Shown here: positions 47,589 to 56,996 of the stretch, in pieces
How the letters are laid out: each line of letters opens with the position of its first letter
How positions within the stretch are numbered: the first letter of the stretch is position 1
Assembly: GCF_014648495.1 (NCBI RefSeq)
Contig: NZ_BMRF01000012.1
Coordinates: forward strand, 124,001 to 188,000
DNA from: Actinomadura cremea
GTDB lineage: Bacteria > Actinomycetota > Actinomycetes > Streptosporangiales > Streptosporangiaceae
Length of the DNA: 64,000 bases
Reading direction: 5' to 3'
Notes under the pieces: model-generated
Database searches by the model: none
What the model was told of the DNA's origin: nothing
The model's input: only the letters and a program-made list of their open reading frames with translations
Program-made: the position numbers and the translations under genes

Positions 47589-48601
47589 CCCTCGACTTCG
47601 CCCTGCCCCCCGACCTCGAAGCCCACGAACCCCCCGAGGCCCGCGGCCGCGCCCGCGACGACGTCCGCCTCATCGTCGGCCGCCGCACCACCGGCACCGT
47701 CTCGCACCACCGCTTCCGCGACCTGCCCGACCTCCTGCGCCCCGGCGACCTCCTCGTCGTCAACACCTCCGCGACGCTGCCCGCCGCCGTCCGCCTCGAC
47801 CGCATCGGCGTCCACTTCTCGACCCCCGTCGCGGACGCCGGCGACCGGCTCTGGCTCGTCGAGCTGCGCCGCCTCACCGGCAAGACCACCCGCCCCTACG
47901 CCGGCGGCCGCCCCGGCGAGTGGATCCCCATGCCCGGCGGAGCCACCCTCACCCTCGTCGACCGGCGCACCGAACGCCTCTGGCGAGCCCGGCTCAGCAC
48001 CGACGTCGTCCCGTACCTGCGCCGCCACGGCGTCCCCATCCGGTACGGGTACGTCCCCCGCGACTGGCCCACGGCCGCCTACCAGACCGTGTTCGCGCAC
48101 GACCGCGCGTCCGGCGGCGCCGAGATGCCGAGCGCCGCCCGCCCGTTCACGCCCGAACTCGTCACGCGCCTGGTGTCCCGAGGCGTCCTCGTCGCCCCGA
48201 TCACCCTGCACACCGGCGTCGCGTCCCCCGAGGCCCACGAGCCGCCGTACGCCGAACGGTACGACGTGCCCGCCCCGACCGCCGCGCTCGTCCGGCACGT
48301 CCGCGCCGAGGGCGGCCGGGTGATCGCGGTCGGCACCACCGCCGTCCGCGCCCTCGAGACCGCCGCGACCGCCGGACGCGTCGAGGCGTCCACAGGATGG
48401 ACCGACCACGTCGTCACGCCCGAGCTCGGCGTCCGCGCCGTCGACGGACTCCTCACCGGCCTGCACGAGCCGCGCTCGTCCCACCTGATGATGCTCACCG
48501 CCGTCGCAGGTCACGACCTCCTCACGACCGTCTACCGCGCCGCCCTCGACGAGCGGTACCGGTGGCACGAATTCGGCGACGTCAACCTGCTGATTCCCTG
48601 A
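47585..48601 (+). CDS. S-adenosylmethionine:tRNA ribosyltransferase-isomerase-like (QueA family)
   Basis: A 338-aa protein similar to QueA: LLRPGDLLVVNTSATLPAAV near the N-terminus, AAYQTVFAHDRASGGAEMPSA in the centre, and TTAVRALETAA and GLHEPRSSHLMMLTAVAG near the end. QueA transfers the ribosyl of SAM to 7-aminomethyl-7-deazaguanine in tRNA. It sits in an operon with an SDR and an exporter, and no tgt, queC-F or queG is nearby, so it may be a paralogue with another substrate. It is somewhat shorter than typical QueA. Confidence 0.85.
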   Translation: MTLDFALPPDLEAHEPPEARGRARDDVRLIVGRRTTGTVSHHRFRDLPDLLRPGDLLVVNTSATLPAAVRLDRIGVHFSTPVADAGDRLWLVELRRLTGKTTRPYAGGRPGEWIPMPGGATLTLVDRRTERLWRARLSTDVVPYLRRHGVPIRYGYVPRDWPTAAYQTVFAHDRASGGAEMPSAARPFTPELVTRLVSRGVLVAPITLHTGVASPEAHEPPYAERYDVPAPTAALVRHVRAEGGRVIAVGTTAVRALETAATAGRVEASTGWTDHVVTPELGVRAVDGLLTGLHEPRSSHLMMLTAVAGHDLLTTVYRAALDERYRWHEFGDVNLLIP

Positions 48602-48667
48602 CGCCGTCTCGCATGGCGGACGTCACACGCGGCCGCGGCGCCGCGAGCCGGTAGCGTGGACCCCAGC

Positions 48668-49870
48668 ATGGACGAGCCAGCCGAGCGCACGCTGCTCATC
48701 ACACTCACCGGACGCGACCGCCCCGGCGTGACGTCACGCCTGTTCCGGACGCTCTCCGACTTCCCGATCACCGTCGTCGACGTCGAACAGGTCGTGATCC
48801 GCGGCCGGCTCGTCCTCGGCGTCCTGGTCGCCTACTCCGCCGACGCCGACATCGGCAGCGTGTGGAACGCCGCCGAACGCGTCGCGAACGACCTCGACAT
48901 GGAGGTCGAGCTCTCCACCGGCCGCGACGCGCGGACGCCGAAGCGGCGCGGACGGCTGCACGTCACCGTCCTCGGCGAGCCCCTCACCCCCGCCGCGATG
49001 GCCGGGATCGCGGGCCGCATCTCCGCGCACGGCGCCAACATCGACCGCATGGAACGCCTCGCCGGCGACCCCGTCACCTGCATCGAGATGGACGTCTCCG
49101 GCGCCGACCCCGACGCCCTGCGGGCCGGCCTCGCCGCCGAGGCCGCCGAGCGCCAGGTCGACGTCGCCGTCCAGCCCGGCGGCCTGTCCCGGCGCGCCAA
49201 GCGGCTCATCGTCATGGACGTCGACTCCACCCTCATCCAGGGCGAGGTCATCGAGCTGCTCGCCGAGCACGCCGGCTGCCTCGCCGAGGTCGCCAAGGTC
49301 ACCGAGGCCGCCATGCGCGGCGAACTCGACTTCGAGGGCTCCCTGCGCGAACGCGTCGCGCTCCTCGCCGGACTCGACGCCGCCGCCATCGACGAGGTCC
49401 GCGACCGGCTGAAGCTCGCCGCCGGGGCCCGCACCATGGTCCGCACCCTCAAGCGCCTCGACTACAAGTTCGCGATCGTCAGCGGCGGCTTCACCCAGGT
49501 CACCGACGCCCTCGTCGACGACCTCGGCATCGACTACTCCGCCGCCAACACCCTCGAGATCGAGAACGGCAAGCTCACCGGCCGCGTCGTCGGCCAGGTC
49601 ATCGACCGTCCCGGCAAGGCCGCCGCCCTCGAGCGGTTCGCCCGCGAGGCGGGCGTCCCCATCGCCCAGACCGTCGCGATCGGCGACGGCGCCAACGACC
49701 TCGACATGCTGCAGGCCGCCGGGCTCGGCATCGCCTACAACGCCAAGCCGGTCGTCCGCGAGGCCGCCGACACGGCCGTCAACGTGCCCTACCTCGACAC
49801 GATCGTCTTCCTCCTCGGCATCTCCCGCGAAGAGGTGGAGGCCGCCGACGCGGCCGACGCGCTGCGCTAG
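48668..49870 (+). CDS. serB: Phosphoserine phosphatase SerB with tandem ACT domains
   Basis: A 400-aa enzyme that makes serine from phosphoserine. Two N-terminal ACT domains (about 8-85 and 95-170; LLITLTGRDRPGVTSRLF, LHVTVLGEPLTPAAM) suggest serine feedback. The HAD phosphatase domain covers about 180-395: MDVDSTLIQGEVIE with the nucleophile Asp, VSGGFTQV, and GDGANDLDMLQAAGLGIAYN. It matches mycobacterial SerB2 in architecture. The ATG at 48668 is used; a GTG 12 bp earlier is possible. Confidence 0.93.
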   Translation: MDEPAERTLLITLTGRDRPGVTSRLFRTLSDFPITVVDVEQVVIRGRLVLGVLVAYSADADIGSVWNAAERVANDLDMEVELSTGRDARTPKRRGRLHVTVLGEPLTPAAMAGIAGRISAHGANIDRMERLAGDPVTCIEMDVSGADPDALRAGLAAEAAERQVDVAVQPGGLSRRAKRLIVMDVDSTLIQGEVIELLAEHAGCLAEVAKVTEAAMRGELDFEGSLRERVALLAGLDAAAIDEVRDRLKLAAGARTMVRTLKRLDYKFAIVSGGFTQVTDALVDDLGIDYSAANTLEIENGKLTGRVVGQVIDRPGKAAALERFAREAGVPIAQTVAIGDGANDLDMLQAAGLGIAYNAKPVVREAADTAVNVPYLDTIVFLLGISREEVEAADAADALR

Positions 49871-49994
49871 CCGCGGCCGGGCACCCCTCCACCGGCCGCG
49901 CGGAATGAAATGCGGCGGTGCGGGAGTTCACCGTTCGTACCGTTGATCACCAGGGTAGATCGGTGATGCGGTCAGTGATCTTGGAGGGGCAACG

Positions 49995-52238
49995 GTGTGG
50001 GAGCGTGCGCGCGAAGCGTACGCGCAGGCGGGCGGACGCGCGGCGCCGTGGTACGGCGTGGCCGCGGCGATCGCCGTCGCGGTGCCGCTGCTCGCGGGGG
50101 CGCTCACCGGGCACGCGGCGCAGGGGGCGATGGTCGCGCTGGGCGCGTACCTGGTCGCCCTGCGGACGCCCGAGGGCCCGTACGGCGCGCGCGCCCGTGA
50201 GCTGGGTCTCGCCGTCGTCGTCGTGGCCGTCGGCTCGACGATCGGCGGCGCGCTGGCCGGGCACACGTGGCTCGCCGTCGCGGTCGTCCCGCCGCTGATC
50301 GCGCTCGGCGTCGCGGTGCCGCGGATCGGCCCGACCGCCGGGCTCGCCGTCCTGCTCGCCGCGATCCGGCCCCGGCAGCCCGACGTCGTCCTGGACGTGG
50401 GCCTGCTGGAGCTGATCGGCGGGGCGTTCACGACCGCGCTGCTGCTCGCGCCCTGGCCCGCGCGGCGGCTCCGGCCGCTGAACACCGCGCTGAGCGACGC
50501 CGCCGACGCGGTGGCCGAGGCCCTCGACGCGGTCGCCGAGCACGTCGACGCGCCCGACCCCGCCCCGCTGGACGCCGTCGAGCTGACGAACCCGGACCTG
50601 CTGGCCGTCGCCCGGCTCCCCGACTGGGAGCAGCGGCGGCGGGCCGCGTCCGAGTCGCTCACCGCCGCGCGCGCCACGTTCGGCCTGTACCGGTCGGACC
50701 GGGGGCGCGAGGATCCGACGCGGCCGGAGCGGCTCATCGAGGCGCTGGCGCGCGTCCTGCACGAGACGGTGACGCTGCAGGCCGTCGTGGAGGCCGCCCG
50801 CAACTACCCGCCGGACCGCGAGTGGAAGATGGAGGCGCAGACCGCGATCTCCGCGCTCGCGGCCCGGCTGCGGCTGCTGGCGGGCGCGATCGCGACGTCC
50901 GGGGAGGCGCCGCTCGGCGGCGAGGAGTCCGCCGCCGTCCGCCGGATGGGACGCGCCGCCGAGGGCGTCCGCCGGGCGGGCCTAGCGGGCGAGGAGGACC
51001 TCGTCGCGGTCGCGCTCATCGGGCAGGTGCGCCGGTCGATCGACCGCATCGCCGGCGAGGTCGCGTCCGCGCGGCGCATCACCGCGGGCGGGCTGCGGCT
51101 CGGGTTCGGGCCGCCCCGCATCCCCGAGGCGCACCCGCTGTCGGCGTGGGAGCGGATCCGCAAGGCCGTCGCCACCCGCTCCCCGCGCTTCCGGCAGGTG
51201 TCGCGCGTCCTCCTCACGGCCGTCCTGTCGATGGCGCTCGCCGCCGCGCTCGAACTGCCGCACGGCCACTGGATGACGCTGACCGCGATGCTCAGCCTGC
51301 GCGCCACCTACGGCGAGACGGTCGAGCGGCTCGTGCAGCGCGTCGGCGGGACGGCCGCCGGGTCGATCATCGCGGCGGTGCTGCTGGCGCTCGTCCCCGG
51401 CCAGTTCACCATCGCGCTGATCGTGCTGGCCTTCGCGTTCGCCGGGTTCGCGCTGCGCTCGGTCAACTTCGCGTACTGGGGCCTGTTCGGCACCCCCCTC
51501 GCGTTGATGCTGCTCGAGTTCTCCGTGCCGTCCGACTGGCGCACCGCCGGGGAGCGCGTCGTCCTCACCATCGCCGGGACCCTGCTCGCCTACCTCGCCG
51601 TCCGGCTGCTGTGGCCGGCCGGTCACCTGGAGCGGCTGCCCGTGCAGCTCGGCCGGCTCGCCGACACGCACGCCGCGCTCGTCCGGTCCACCGCGGACGT
51701 CCTCGCGGGGGAGCACGTGCGGCTGCCGCACGACACGATCGTCGCCGCCGAGCGGGCCGCGGAGGCCGTCGCCGAGACCCGCGGCCGGCTGGAGCAGGAG
51801 CGGCTGCCCGACACCGAGCTGATCGCCCGGCTGCGCACCGCCGTCCGCGCGGCGCACCGTGTCCGCGACCACCTCATCGCGGTGTCGCGGATGTCGCGCG
51901 AGGAGGCCGTCGACACCGGGCCGATCCCCGAGATCCTCGACCGGATCGCCGACGAGCTGGAGGAGGCCGGGGCGGCGCTGGAGGACCCGCCGGACGAGCA
52001 GGAGGACACCGCGTCCGGCACCGAGCTCCGCCGGCAGCTCGCCGACCTCGACGACCACCTGTCCACGATCACCAAGCGGCGCCGCGCGGAGATCACCTCG
52101 GGCGTCGGACGGGACGAGTTCACGCCGCTGCGGCACGCGCTGCTGCAGGTGTCGGGCACCCGCTACGCGATCCGGTCGCTGCGCCGCGACGCCGGCCGGG
52201 TCATCGAGGCGTCGTTCGCGGCGGCGGGCCGCCGCTGA
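49995..52238 (+). CDS. FUSC-family transporter (aromatic acid exporter-like)
   Basis: A 747-aa membrane protein with two hydrophobic blocks, at about residues 20-150 and 400-535, each with about five to six helices. They are separated by a large cytoplasmic helical region and followed by a C-terminal coiled-coil domain (about 545-745). The second block has LTAMLSLRATYGETVERLVQ and RVGGTAAGSIIAAVL, typical of FUSC/YccS/AaeB proteins that export aromatic acids. The start is GTG at 49995 with GGAGGGG upstream. It stands alone, convergent with sixA. Confidence 0.85.
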   Translation: MWERAREAYAQAGGRAAPWYGVAAAIAVAVPLLAGALTGHAAQGAMVALGAYLVALRTPEGPYGARARELGLAVVVVAVGSTIGGALAGHTWLAVAVVPPLIALGVAVPRIGPTAGLAVLLAAIRPRQPDVVLDVGLLELIGGAFTTALLLAPWPARRLRPLNTALSDAADAVAEALDAVAEHVDAPDPAPLDAVELTNPDLLAVARLPDWEQRRRAASESLTAARATFGLYRSDRGREDPTRPERLIEALARVLHETVTLQAVVEAARNYPPDREWKMEAQTAISALAARLRLLAGAIATSGEAPLGGEESAAVRRMGRAAEGVRRAGLAGEEDLVAVALIGQVRRSIDRIAGEVASARRITAGGLRLGFGPPRIPEAHPLSAWERIRKAVATRSPRFRQVSRVLLTAVLSMALAAALELPHGHWMTLTAMLSLRATYGETVERLVQRVGGTAAGSIIAAVLLALVPGQFTIALIVLAFAFAGFALRSVNFAYWGLFGTPLALMLLEFSVPSDWRTAGERVVLTIAGTLLAYLAVRLLWPAGHLERLPVQLGRLADTHAALVRSTADVLAGEHVRLPHDTIVAAERAAEAVAETRGRLEQERLPDTELIARLRTAVRAAHRVRDHLIAVSRMSREEAVDTGPIPEILDRIADELEEAGAALEDPPDEQEDTASGTELRRQLADLDDHLSTITKRRRAEITSGVGRDEFTPLRHALLQVSGTRYAIRSLRRDAGRVIEASFAAAGRR

Positions 52239-52262
52239 CGCCCGTCCGGCCGCCCGTCCGGC

Positions 52263-52733
52263 TCAGTCCTTCGGGGTGCGGGCCGTGACGAGCGCGCCCG
52301 CGCCGCGCCGGACGTCCGCCCAGCCGTCCGGGAGGTCGATGACGGCGAGCGCGCACGTCGGGAACTCGCGCGGCGCCTCGCCGGTGAGGTCGTGGACGAA
52401 CGAGTGCACCGACGGGTTGTGCCCGACGAGCAGCACCGCGGGGACGTCCGCGGGCGCCTCCCGCACGAGGTCGAGCAGCGTGTCGGGGTCGTTGTCGTAG
52501 ATCCGCGACTCGAACGAGGTCTCCACATCGTCGAACGCCAGCTTCTGCAGGGTCTCGCGTGTGCGCGCGGCCGTGGAGCAGAAGACGTACCCGGGGACGA
52601 GTCCGCGCGCGCGCAGCCAGTCGCCGGTCGCGGCGGCGTCGCGCCGTCCGCGATCGGCGAGCGTGCGGTCGATGTCGGCCTTGTCCAGCCCGGTCTCGGC
52701 CTTGGCGTGACGGAGCACGATCAGCGTCGGCAT
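52263..52733 (-). CDS. SixA-type phosphohistidine phosphatase
   Basis: A 156-aa histidine-phosphatase superfamily member with the short SixA layout: LIVLRHAKAE (catalytic His in RHx motif), STAARTRETLQKLA and LLVGHNPSVHSFV (second His). SixA removes phosphate from histidine phosphotransfer proteins. The ATG at 52733 is at the exact family start. It is convergent with the FUSC gene. Confidence 0.88.
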   Translation of the reverse strand: MPTLIVLRHAKAETGLDKADIDRTLADRGRRDAAATGDWLRARGLVPGYVFCSTAARTRETLQKLAFDDVETSFESRIYDNDPDTLLDLVREAPADVPAVLLVGHNPSVHSFVHDLTGEAPREFPTCALAVIDLPDGWADVRRGAGALVTARTPKD

Positions 52734-52752
52734 GCCCGAAACCCTACGACGC

Positions 52753-52866
52753 TCAGGGGGCCACGAGCGCGGCGAGCCCCCACAGCACGGCCATGATCCC
52801 GAGCATCCCGGCGAGCACAAGGGCGAACCCCTTGGGCCCTGACATCGTCGACTTGCCGCCGGCCAC
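52753..52866 (-). CDS. Small single-helix membrane protein
   Basis: About 37 aa from GTG 52866 (GGGAGG just upstream) or 30 aa from ATG 52845: MSGPKGFALVLAGMLGIMAV then LWGLAALVAP, one transmembrane helix running to the C-terminus. It lies 19 bp upstream of sixA on the same strand and may be co-transcribed. Function unknown. Confidence 0.5.
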   Translation of the reverse strand: MAGGKSTMSGPKGFALVLAGMLGIMAVLWGLAALVAP

Positions 52867-52962
52867 CACGCCTCCCGGTCCTCGTGCGCGCCCGGACCGC
52901 CGGGCCGCATCCACGTACAGCGTACGACCGCTTCCCCGTGCTCCCGACACCACCCGTGCGGA

Positions 52963-52990
52963 AGGGGGCCGGCCCGGCGGCCGGCCCCCT
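52963..52990 (-). terminator. Terminator after hppA
   Basis: A 12-bp perfect stem (AGGGGGCCGGCC and its complement) with a CGGC loop lies 12 bp past the hppA stop. Confidence 0.75.
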
Positions 52991-53002
52991 CCCCTCACAC
53001 GG

Positions 53003-55429
53003 TCACGCCTTGTTGGCCGGCGTCTCCTCACCCTCGGCGGGCGGGACCGACTCGACCGGCACCTCCTCGGGCGGCGGTCCCGACACGGCCTCGGCGCCGC
53101 CGCCGCCGACGGACGGGCCGGGGCCCGCGGCGGCCGGTTCGGCGATCGGGTCGACCCGCCGCTTGGAGATCACGATCGCGGCGACCACGACGAGCACCGC
53201 CCCGATCGTCACGCCGACGCGCAGCGGGACGTTCCCCGCGTACGTCACGACGGCGTCCGCGATCAGCAGCGCCACCAGGTTCATCACCTTGATCAGCGGG
53301 TTGATGGCGGGGCCCGCGGTGTCCTTGAACGGGTCGCCGACGGTGTCGCCGATCACCGTCGCCTCGTGCGCCTCGCTGCCCTTGCCGCCGAGCTGCCCCT
53401 CCTCGACCAGCTTCTTCGCGTTGTCCCAGGCGCCGCCGGAGTTGGAGAGGAACACCGCCATCAGCACCCCGGCCGCGATCGCGCCGCCCAGGAACGCGCC
53501 CAGCGGCGCGTACCCGAGCGCGAACCCGACCGCGATCGGCGTCATGATCGCCAGGAGCCCCGGGGTGGCCAGCTCGCGCTGCGCGTCCCGGGTGCAGATG
53601 TCCACGACGCGGTCGTAGTCGGGCTTCTCGGTGTAGTCCATGATGCCGGGCTTGGTGCGGAACTGCTCGCGCACCTCCGCGACCACCCGTCCCGCCGCCC
53701 GTCCGACCGCCATGATCGCGAGGCCGGAGAACAGGAACACCACCGCCGCGCCGACGATCAGCCCGATCAGGACGTTCGGGCTGTCGATCGACAGGCTGAA
53801 CACCTGGAAGTCGCCGAGCGCGTCCTTGGCGTCCTGCGACGCGTCGTTCAGCGCCGACACCACCGTCTCGCGGTACGACCCGAACAGGGCCGTCGCCGCC
53901 AGCACCGCCGTCGCGATCGCGATGCCCTTCGTGATCGCCTTGGTGGTGTTGCCGACCGCGTCCAGCCGCTCCAGCACGGCCGCCGCCTCGCCCCGGACGT
54001 CCCCGGACATCTCCGCGATGCCCTGCGCGTTGTCCGACACCGGCCCGAACGTGTCCATCGAGACGATCACGCCGACCGTCGTGAGCAGCCCCGTCCCGGC
54101 CATCGCGACGGCGAACAGCGCGACCGTCGTGTTGCCGAAGCCGAGCAGGAACGCCCCGTAGACCGCGCCGCCGATCACCAGCGCGGTGTAGACGGCCGAC
54201 TCCAGGCCGAGCGAGATGCCCGCCAGGATGACCGTCGCCGGCCCCGTCCGGGCGGCGCCGGTCACCTCCTTGACGGGCTTGCGGTGCGTCTCGGTGAAGT
54301 AGCCGGTCAGCAGCTGGATGGCGCTGGCCAGCACGATCCCGATGAGGACGGCGCCGAGCGCGATCCACCGCGGATCGGCGTCCATGTTCGCGATCTCGGT
54401 GTTGGTGACGCCGTCCAGCTCGGCGAACGAGCCCGGCAGGTACACGAACGCGGCGACCGCGACCAGCACCGCCGAGAACAGCGCCGAGATGAAGAAGCCC
54501 CGGTTGATCGCCGTCATCCCCGACCGGTCGCCCGCCCGCGGCGTCACCGCGAAGATCCCGATCACCGCCGTGATCACCCCGATCATCGGGACGATCAGCG
54601 GGAACACCAGCCCCTGCGTGCCGAACGCCGTCGTGCCGAGGATCAGCGCGGCGACCAGCATCACCGCGTACGACTCGAACAGGTCCGCGGCCATGCCCGC
54701 GCAGTCGCCGACGTTGTCGCCCACGTTGTCGGCGATCGTCGCCGCGTTGCGCGGATCGTCCTCCGGGATGCCCTGCTCGACCTTGCCCACCAGGTCGGCG
54801 CCGACGTCGGCGGCCTTGGTGAAGATGCCGCCGCCGACCCGCATGAACATCGCCAGCAGGGCCGCGCCGAACCCGAACCCCTCCAGCACCCGCGGCGCGT
54901 CGCCCTGGTAGGCGAGCACGACGACCGCGGCGCCGAACAGGCCCAGCCCGACGGTGAACATCCCCGCGACGCCGCCGGTCCGGAAGGCGATCCGCATCGC
55001 CGTCCGCTCGCCGCCCTCCTCCCGCGCGGCGGCCGCGACCCGCACGTTGCCGCGCACCGCGAGCCACATGCCGGTGAACCCGGTCACGGCCGAGAACAAC
55101 GCCCCGACGACGAAGAACACCGACCGTCCGACGCGCTCGCCCGCGCCGTCGGCGGGAAGCAGCAGCAGCACGAGCGGGATGAGCACCACGAACACCGCGA
55201 CCGTGCGGAACTGGCGTTTCAGGTAGGCGCTCGCGCCCACCTGCACCGCCTTCGCGATGTCCTGCATCTTGTCGGTGCCCTGGCCGGCGGCCAGCACATC
55301 GCGTACCAGACCCGCGGCGACGGCCAGTGCGAGCAGCGCGATCACCGCGACGACGACGACCAGGGACAGGTCGCCGCCGCCGAGATCCACGTCAGCGCCG
55401 GCCGGGCTTGACACGGAAAGCCCAGACAT
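53003..55429 (-). CDS. hppA: K+-independent H+-translocating membrane pyrophosphatase
   Basis: An 808-aa protein with about 16 helices that couples PPi hydrolysis to proton pumping. The substrate site is clear: DDPRNAATIADNVGDNVGDC with the DNVGDNVGD repeat, plus GDTVGDPFKDTAGPAINPL near the C-terminus. The residue set GNTTKAITKG has Lys at the position that distinguishes K+-independent from K+-dependent (Ala) enzymes, to my knowledge. A Pro/Glu-rich tail extends the C-terminus. The ATG at 55429 has GAGGAGG 5 bp upstream. It sits next to the bldG locus, as in Streptomyces. Confidence 0.93.
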   Translation of the reverse strand: MSGLSVSSPAGADVDLGGGDLSLVVVVAVIALLALAVAAGLVRDVLAAGQGTDKMQDIAKAVQVGASAYLKRQFRTVAVFVVLIPLVLLLLPADGAGERVGRSVFFVVGALFSAVTGFTGMWLAVRGNVRVAAAAREEGGERTAMRIAFRTGGVAGMFTVGLGLFGAAVVVLAYQGDAPRVLEGFGFGAALLAMFMRVGGGIFTKAADVGADLVGKVEQGIPEDDPRNAATIADNVGDNVGDCAGMAADLFESYAVMLVAALILGTTAFGTQGLVFPLIVPMIGVITAVIGIFAVTPRAGDRSGMTAINRGFFISALFSAVLVAVAAFVYLPGSFAELDGVTNTEIANMDADPRWIALGAVLIGIVLASAIQLLTGYFTETHRKPVKEVTGAARTGPATVILAGISLGLESAVYTALVIGGAVYGAFLLGFGNTTVALFAVAMAGTGLLTTVGVIVSMDTFGPVSDNAQGIAEMSGDVRGEAAAVLERLDAVGNTTKAITKGIAIATAVLAATALFGSYRETVVSALNDASQDAKDALGDFQVFSLSIDSPNVLIGLIVGAAVVFLFSGLAIMAVGRAAGRVVAEVREQFRTKPGIMDYTEKPDYDRVVDICTRDAQRELATPGLLAIMTPIAVGFALGYAPLGAFLGGAIAAGVLMAVFLSNSGGAWDNAKKLVEEGQLGGKGSEAHEATVIGDTVGDPFKDTAGPAINPLIKVMNLVALLIADAVVTYAGNVPLRVGVTIGAVLVVVAAIVISKRRVDPIAEPAAAGPGPSVGGGGAEAVSGPPPEEVPVESVPPAEGEETPANKA

Positions 55430-55458
55430 CCGTCCTCCTCGACAGGGGCATTGCGATC

Positions 55459-55474
55459 TCGACTTCAAAGTCGA
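55459..55474. promoter_or_regulatory. 16-bp palindrome in the hppA leader
   Basis: TCGACTTCAAAGTCGA, with 7-bp perfect arms and a 2-bp centre, lies 30 bp upstream of the hppA start. It is a candidate operator or mRNA hairpin. Confidence 0.5.
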
Positions 55475-55923
55475 TCTTTACCGCTTACCCCGCAGGTCGT
55501 GATTTCGAACGCCTCTCGCGGCAACGCGCGTGCCGCGAGTCAACGCACGCGACTTGTGATCAAGAAGGGCACAAGGGCCTTAACAAGAGCGTCACCATCG
55601 TGCAATGAAATGGACGCTCGAATTTGACCTCCGTCAGAATTCGCGGGGCATCGGCCCAGGTCAACCCAGGCAAGCATCCTCTTACCTCAAAGCAACCTTG
55701 ACACCGGACATCCGGCACACCCCGCACACGAACCACTCACGTCCGCCCCGTTCAGGGCCGACTACAACCACGATTAAGTTCAGCCCACAACCGCATGTGA
55801 TTCGTGATCTCGCGGCATAGACGATCTCATACCAAGATCCCCGGACGTCACCCGGCCCCGCCATTACCAAGATCCCCGAGGTTCGCGAGGGACGTCCGGG
55901 AACGAAACGTCCGCCGCGCAAGG

Positions 55924-55952
55924 CGAAGGCCCCGCCGGGGACGGGGCCTTCG
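55924..55952 (-). terminator. Terminator of the bldG/anti-sigma operon
   Basis: CGAAGGCCCCG and its complement form perfect 11-bp arms with a 7-nt loop, 12 bp past the anti-sigma stop. Confidence 0.75.
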
Positions 55953-55964
55953 AAATGCCGGGGG

Positions 55965-56396
55965 TCAGACGATCGCTTCGGCCTCCGCCGGCCAGCTCAT
56001 CCGGATCTGGACGCCCTTGGGCGTCGCCGCGATGTCGACGTCGTCGGCCAGCCCGGCGATGACGGCCAGCCCGAGCTCCGCCGCGTCCTCGCCGAAGCCG
56101 TACTCGTCGGCGTCCGGCGCCGCCGGGAACCCGCCCGGATCGTCACCGGGCACGGTGTCGCTCACCGTGACCTCGAAACGGTGGTCGCCTCCGGTCAGCT
56201 CCAACCGGATCGGCTCGTCCGGGCAGTGCCGGACGTGCGCCTCCACGGCCCGCGAGAACGCCTCGCCGACCGCGAGCCTGACCTCGTCCAGGATCTCCTC
56301 GCCGACGCCGTTCAGGCGCGCGACGGACGTCACGATCAGCCGGACGGTCCGGACGTGGACGGGCCGCGCGTTGATGGATAGTTCAACCGTCTCCAC
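55965..56396 (-). CDS. Anti-sigma-factor-like GHKL protein, degenerate, partner of BldG
   Basis: A 143-aa protein in the position of the anti-sigma gene next to Streptomyces bldG. It has the RsbW-like fold outline but weakened ATP-site motifs: the N-box Asn is R49 (GEAFSRAVEAH), the DxGxG box reads SDTVPGDD, and G2 is ELGLAVIAG. ATP binding and kinase activity may therefore be lost. The start is GTG at 56396 (VETVELSINA), 11 bp after the bldG stop. A shared transcript with bldG is likely. Confidence 0.8.
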   Translation of the reverse strand: METVELSINARPVHVRTVRLIVTSVARLNGVGEEILDEVRLAVGEAFSRAVEAHVRHCPDEPIRLELTGGDHRFEVTVSDTVPGDDPGGFPAAPDADEYGFGEDAAELGLAVIAGLADDVDIAATPKGVQIRMSWPAEAEAIV

Positions 56397-56407
56397 AGCC
56401 GCTTCGC

Positions 56408-56761
56408 CTACTTGGCGCCCTTGCGCTTTTCCTCGGCTTCGGCGATCGAGTCGTGGATGCCGAAGACCTTGGTCAGCCCGGTGATCCGGAAGATCTTGAG
56501 GATGCGCTCCTGGGTGCACACCAGTTCCAGGGAACCGTCGTGCGCACGCACCCGCTTCAATCCGCCGACCAGGACCCCGAGGCCCGTCGAGTCGAGGAAC
56601 TCGACCTTCTCCATGTCCACGAGCAGGTGGAACTTCCCCTTGTTGACCAGATCGATGAGCTTCTCGCGAAGCTTCGGCGCCGTGTAGACGTCGATCTCGC
56701 CTTCCACGTTGATGACGGTGAGGCCATCGTCGGTGGTGTAGTCGTTCACCTTCAGGTCCAC
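56408..56761 (-). CDS. bldG: STAS-domain anti-anti-sigma factor BldG
   Basis: A 117-aa STAS protein nearly superimposable on Streptomyces Bld[21 protein letters not shown], then [20 protein letters not shown] with the phosphorylatable S58, then [17 protein letters not shown]. In Streptomyces it controls development and antibiotic production by partner switching with the neighbouring anti-sigma factor. The GTG at 56761 (GGAGG 4 bp upstream) is preferred over a longer frame from 56830. It is divergent from the DEAH helicase gene, as in Streptomyces. Confidence 0.93.
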   Translation of the reverse strand: MDLKVNDYTTDDGLTVINVEGEIDVYTAPKLREKLIDLVNKGKFHLLVDMEKVEFLDSTGLGVLVGGLKRVRAHDGSLELVCTQERILKIFRITGLTKVFGIHDSIAEAEEKRKGAK

Positions 56762-56996
56762 AGGTCCTCCAGCGCCGTGCAGCACAATCCGGTCCCGCAT
56801 ACCCGACACGGAGCCGGTCACGCGGGACATCGCCGTGATTCAACCACGCTCCGGCGCGGCGTACGCACGTTATCGTCCACTCGGGCGAAAGTCAGCGCCC
56901 GTCTGACCTGCTGATCCACTGCGAGGGCAGGGGGAAGCGTGCCACGGCGCCGGGGCGTTCCCGTAGTTTTGCCCAGGCTGGCAGACTGAAAACCTG

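Larger units (their letters stand above)
55430..55964. other. 535-bp intergenic region upstream of hppA
   Basis: No gene is convincing: frames of 60-90 codons lack ribosome sites and have relaxed third-position GC. The region is AT-richer than its flanks. It contains a 14-bp direct repeat TACCAAGATCCCCG (55830-55843 and 55865-55878) and a 10-bp inverted repeat CCCGGACGTC / GACGTCCGGG (55840-55849 and 55891-55900). A long hppA leader and a regulated promoter are likely contents. Confidence 0.5.

Noticed and set aside
55682-55921. 79-codon minus-strand frame upstream of hppA
   Set aside because: It has no ribosome site and mixed third-position bases, and it spans the direct repeats; treated as intergenic.
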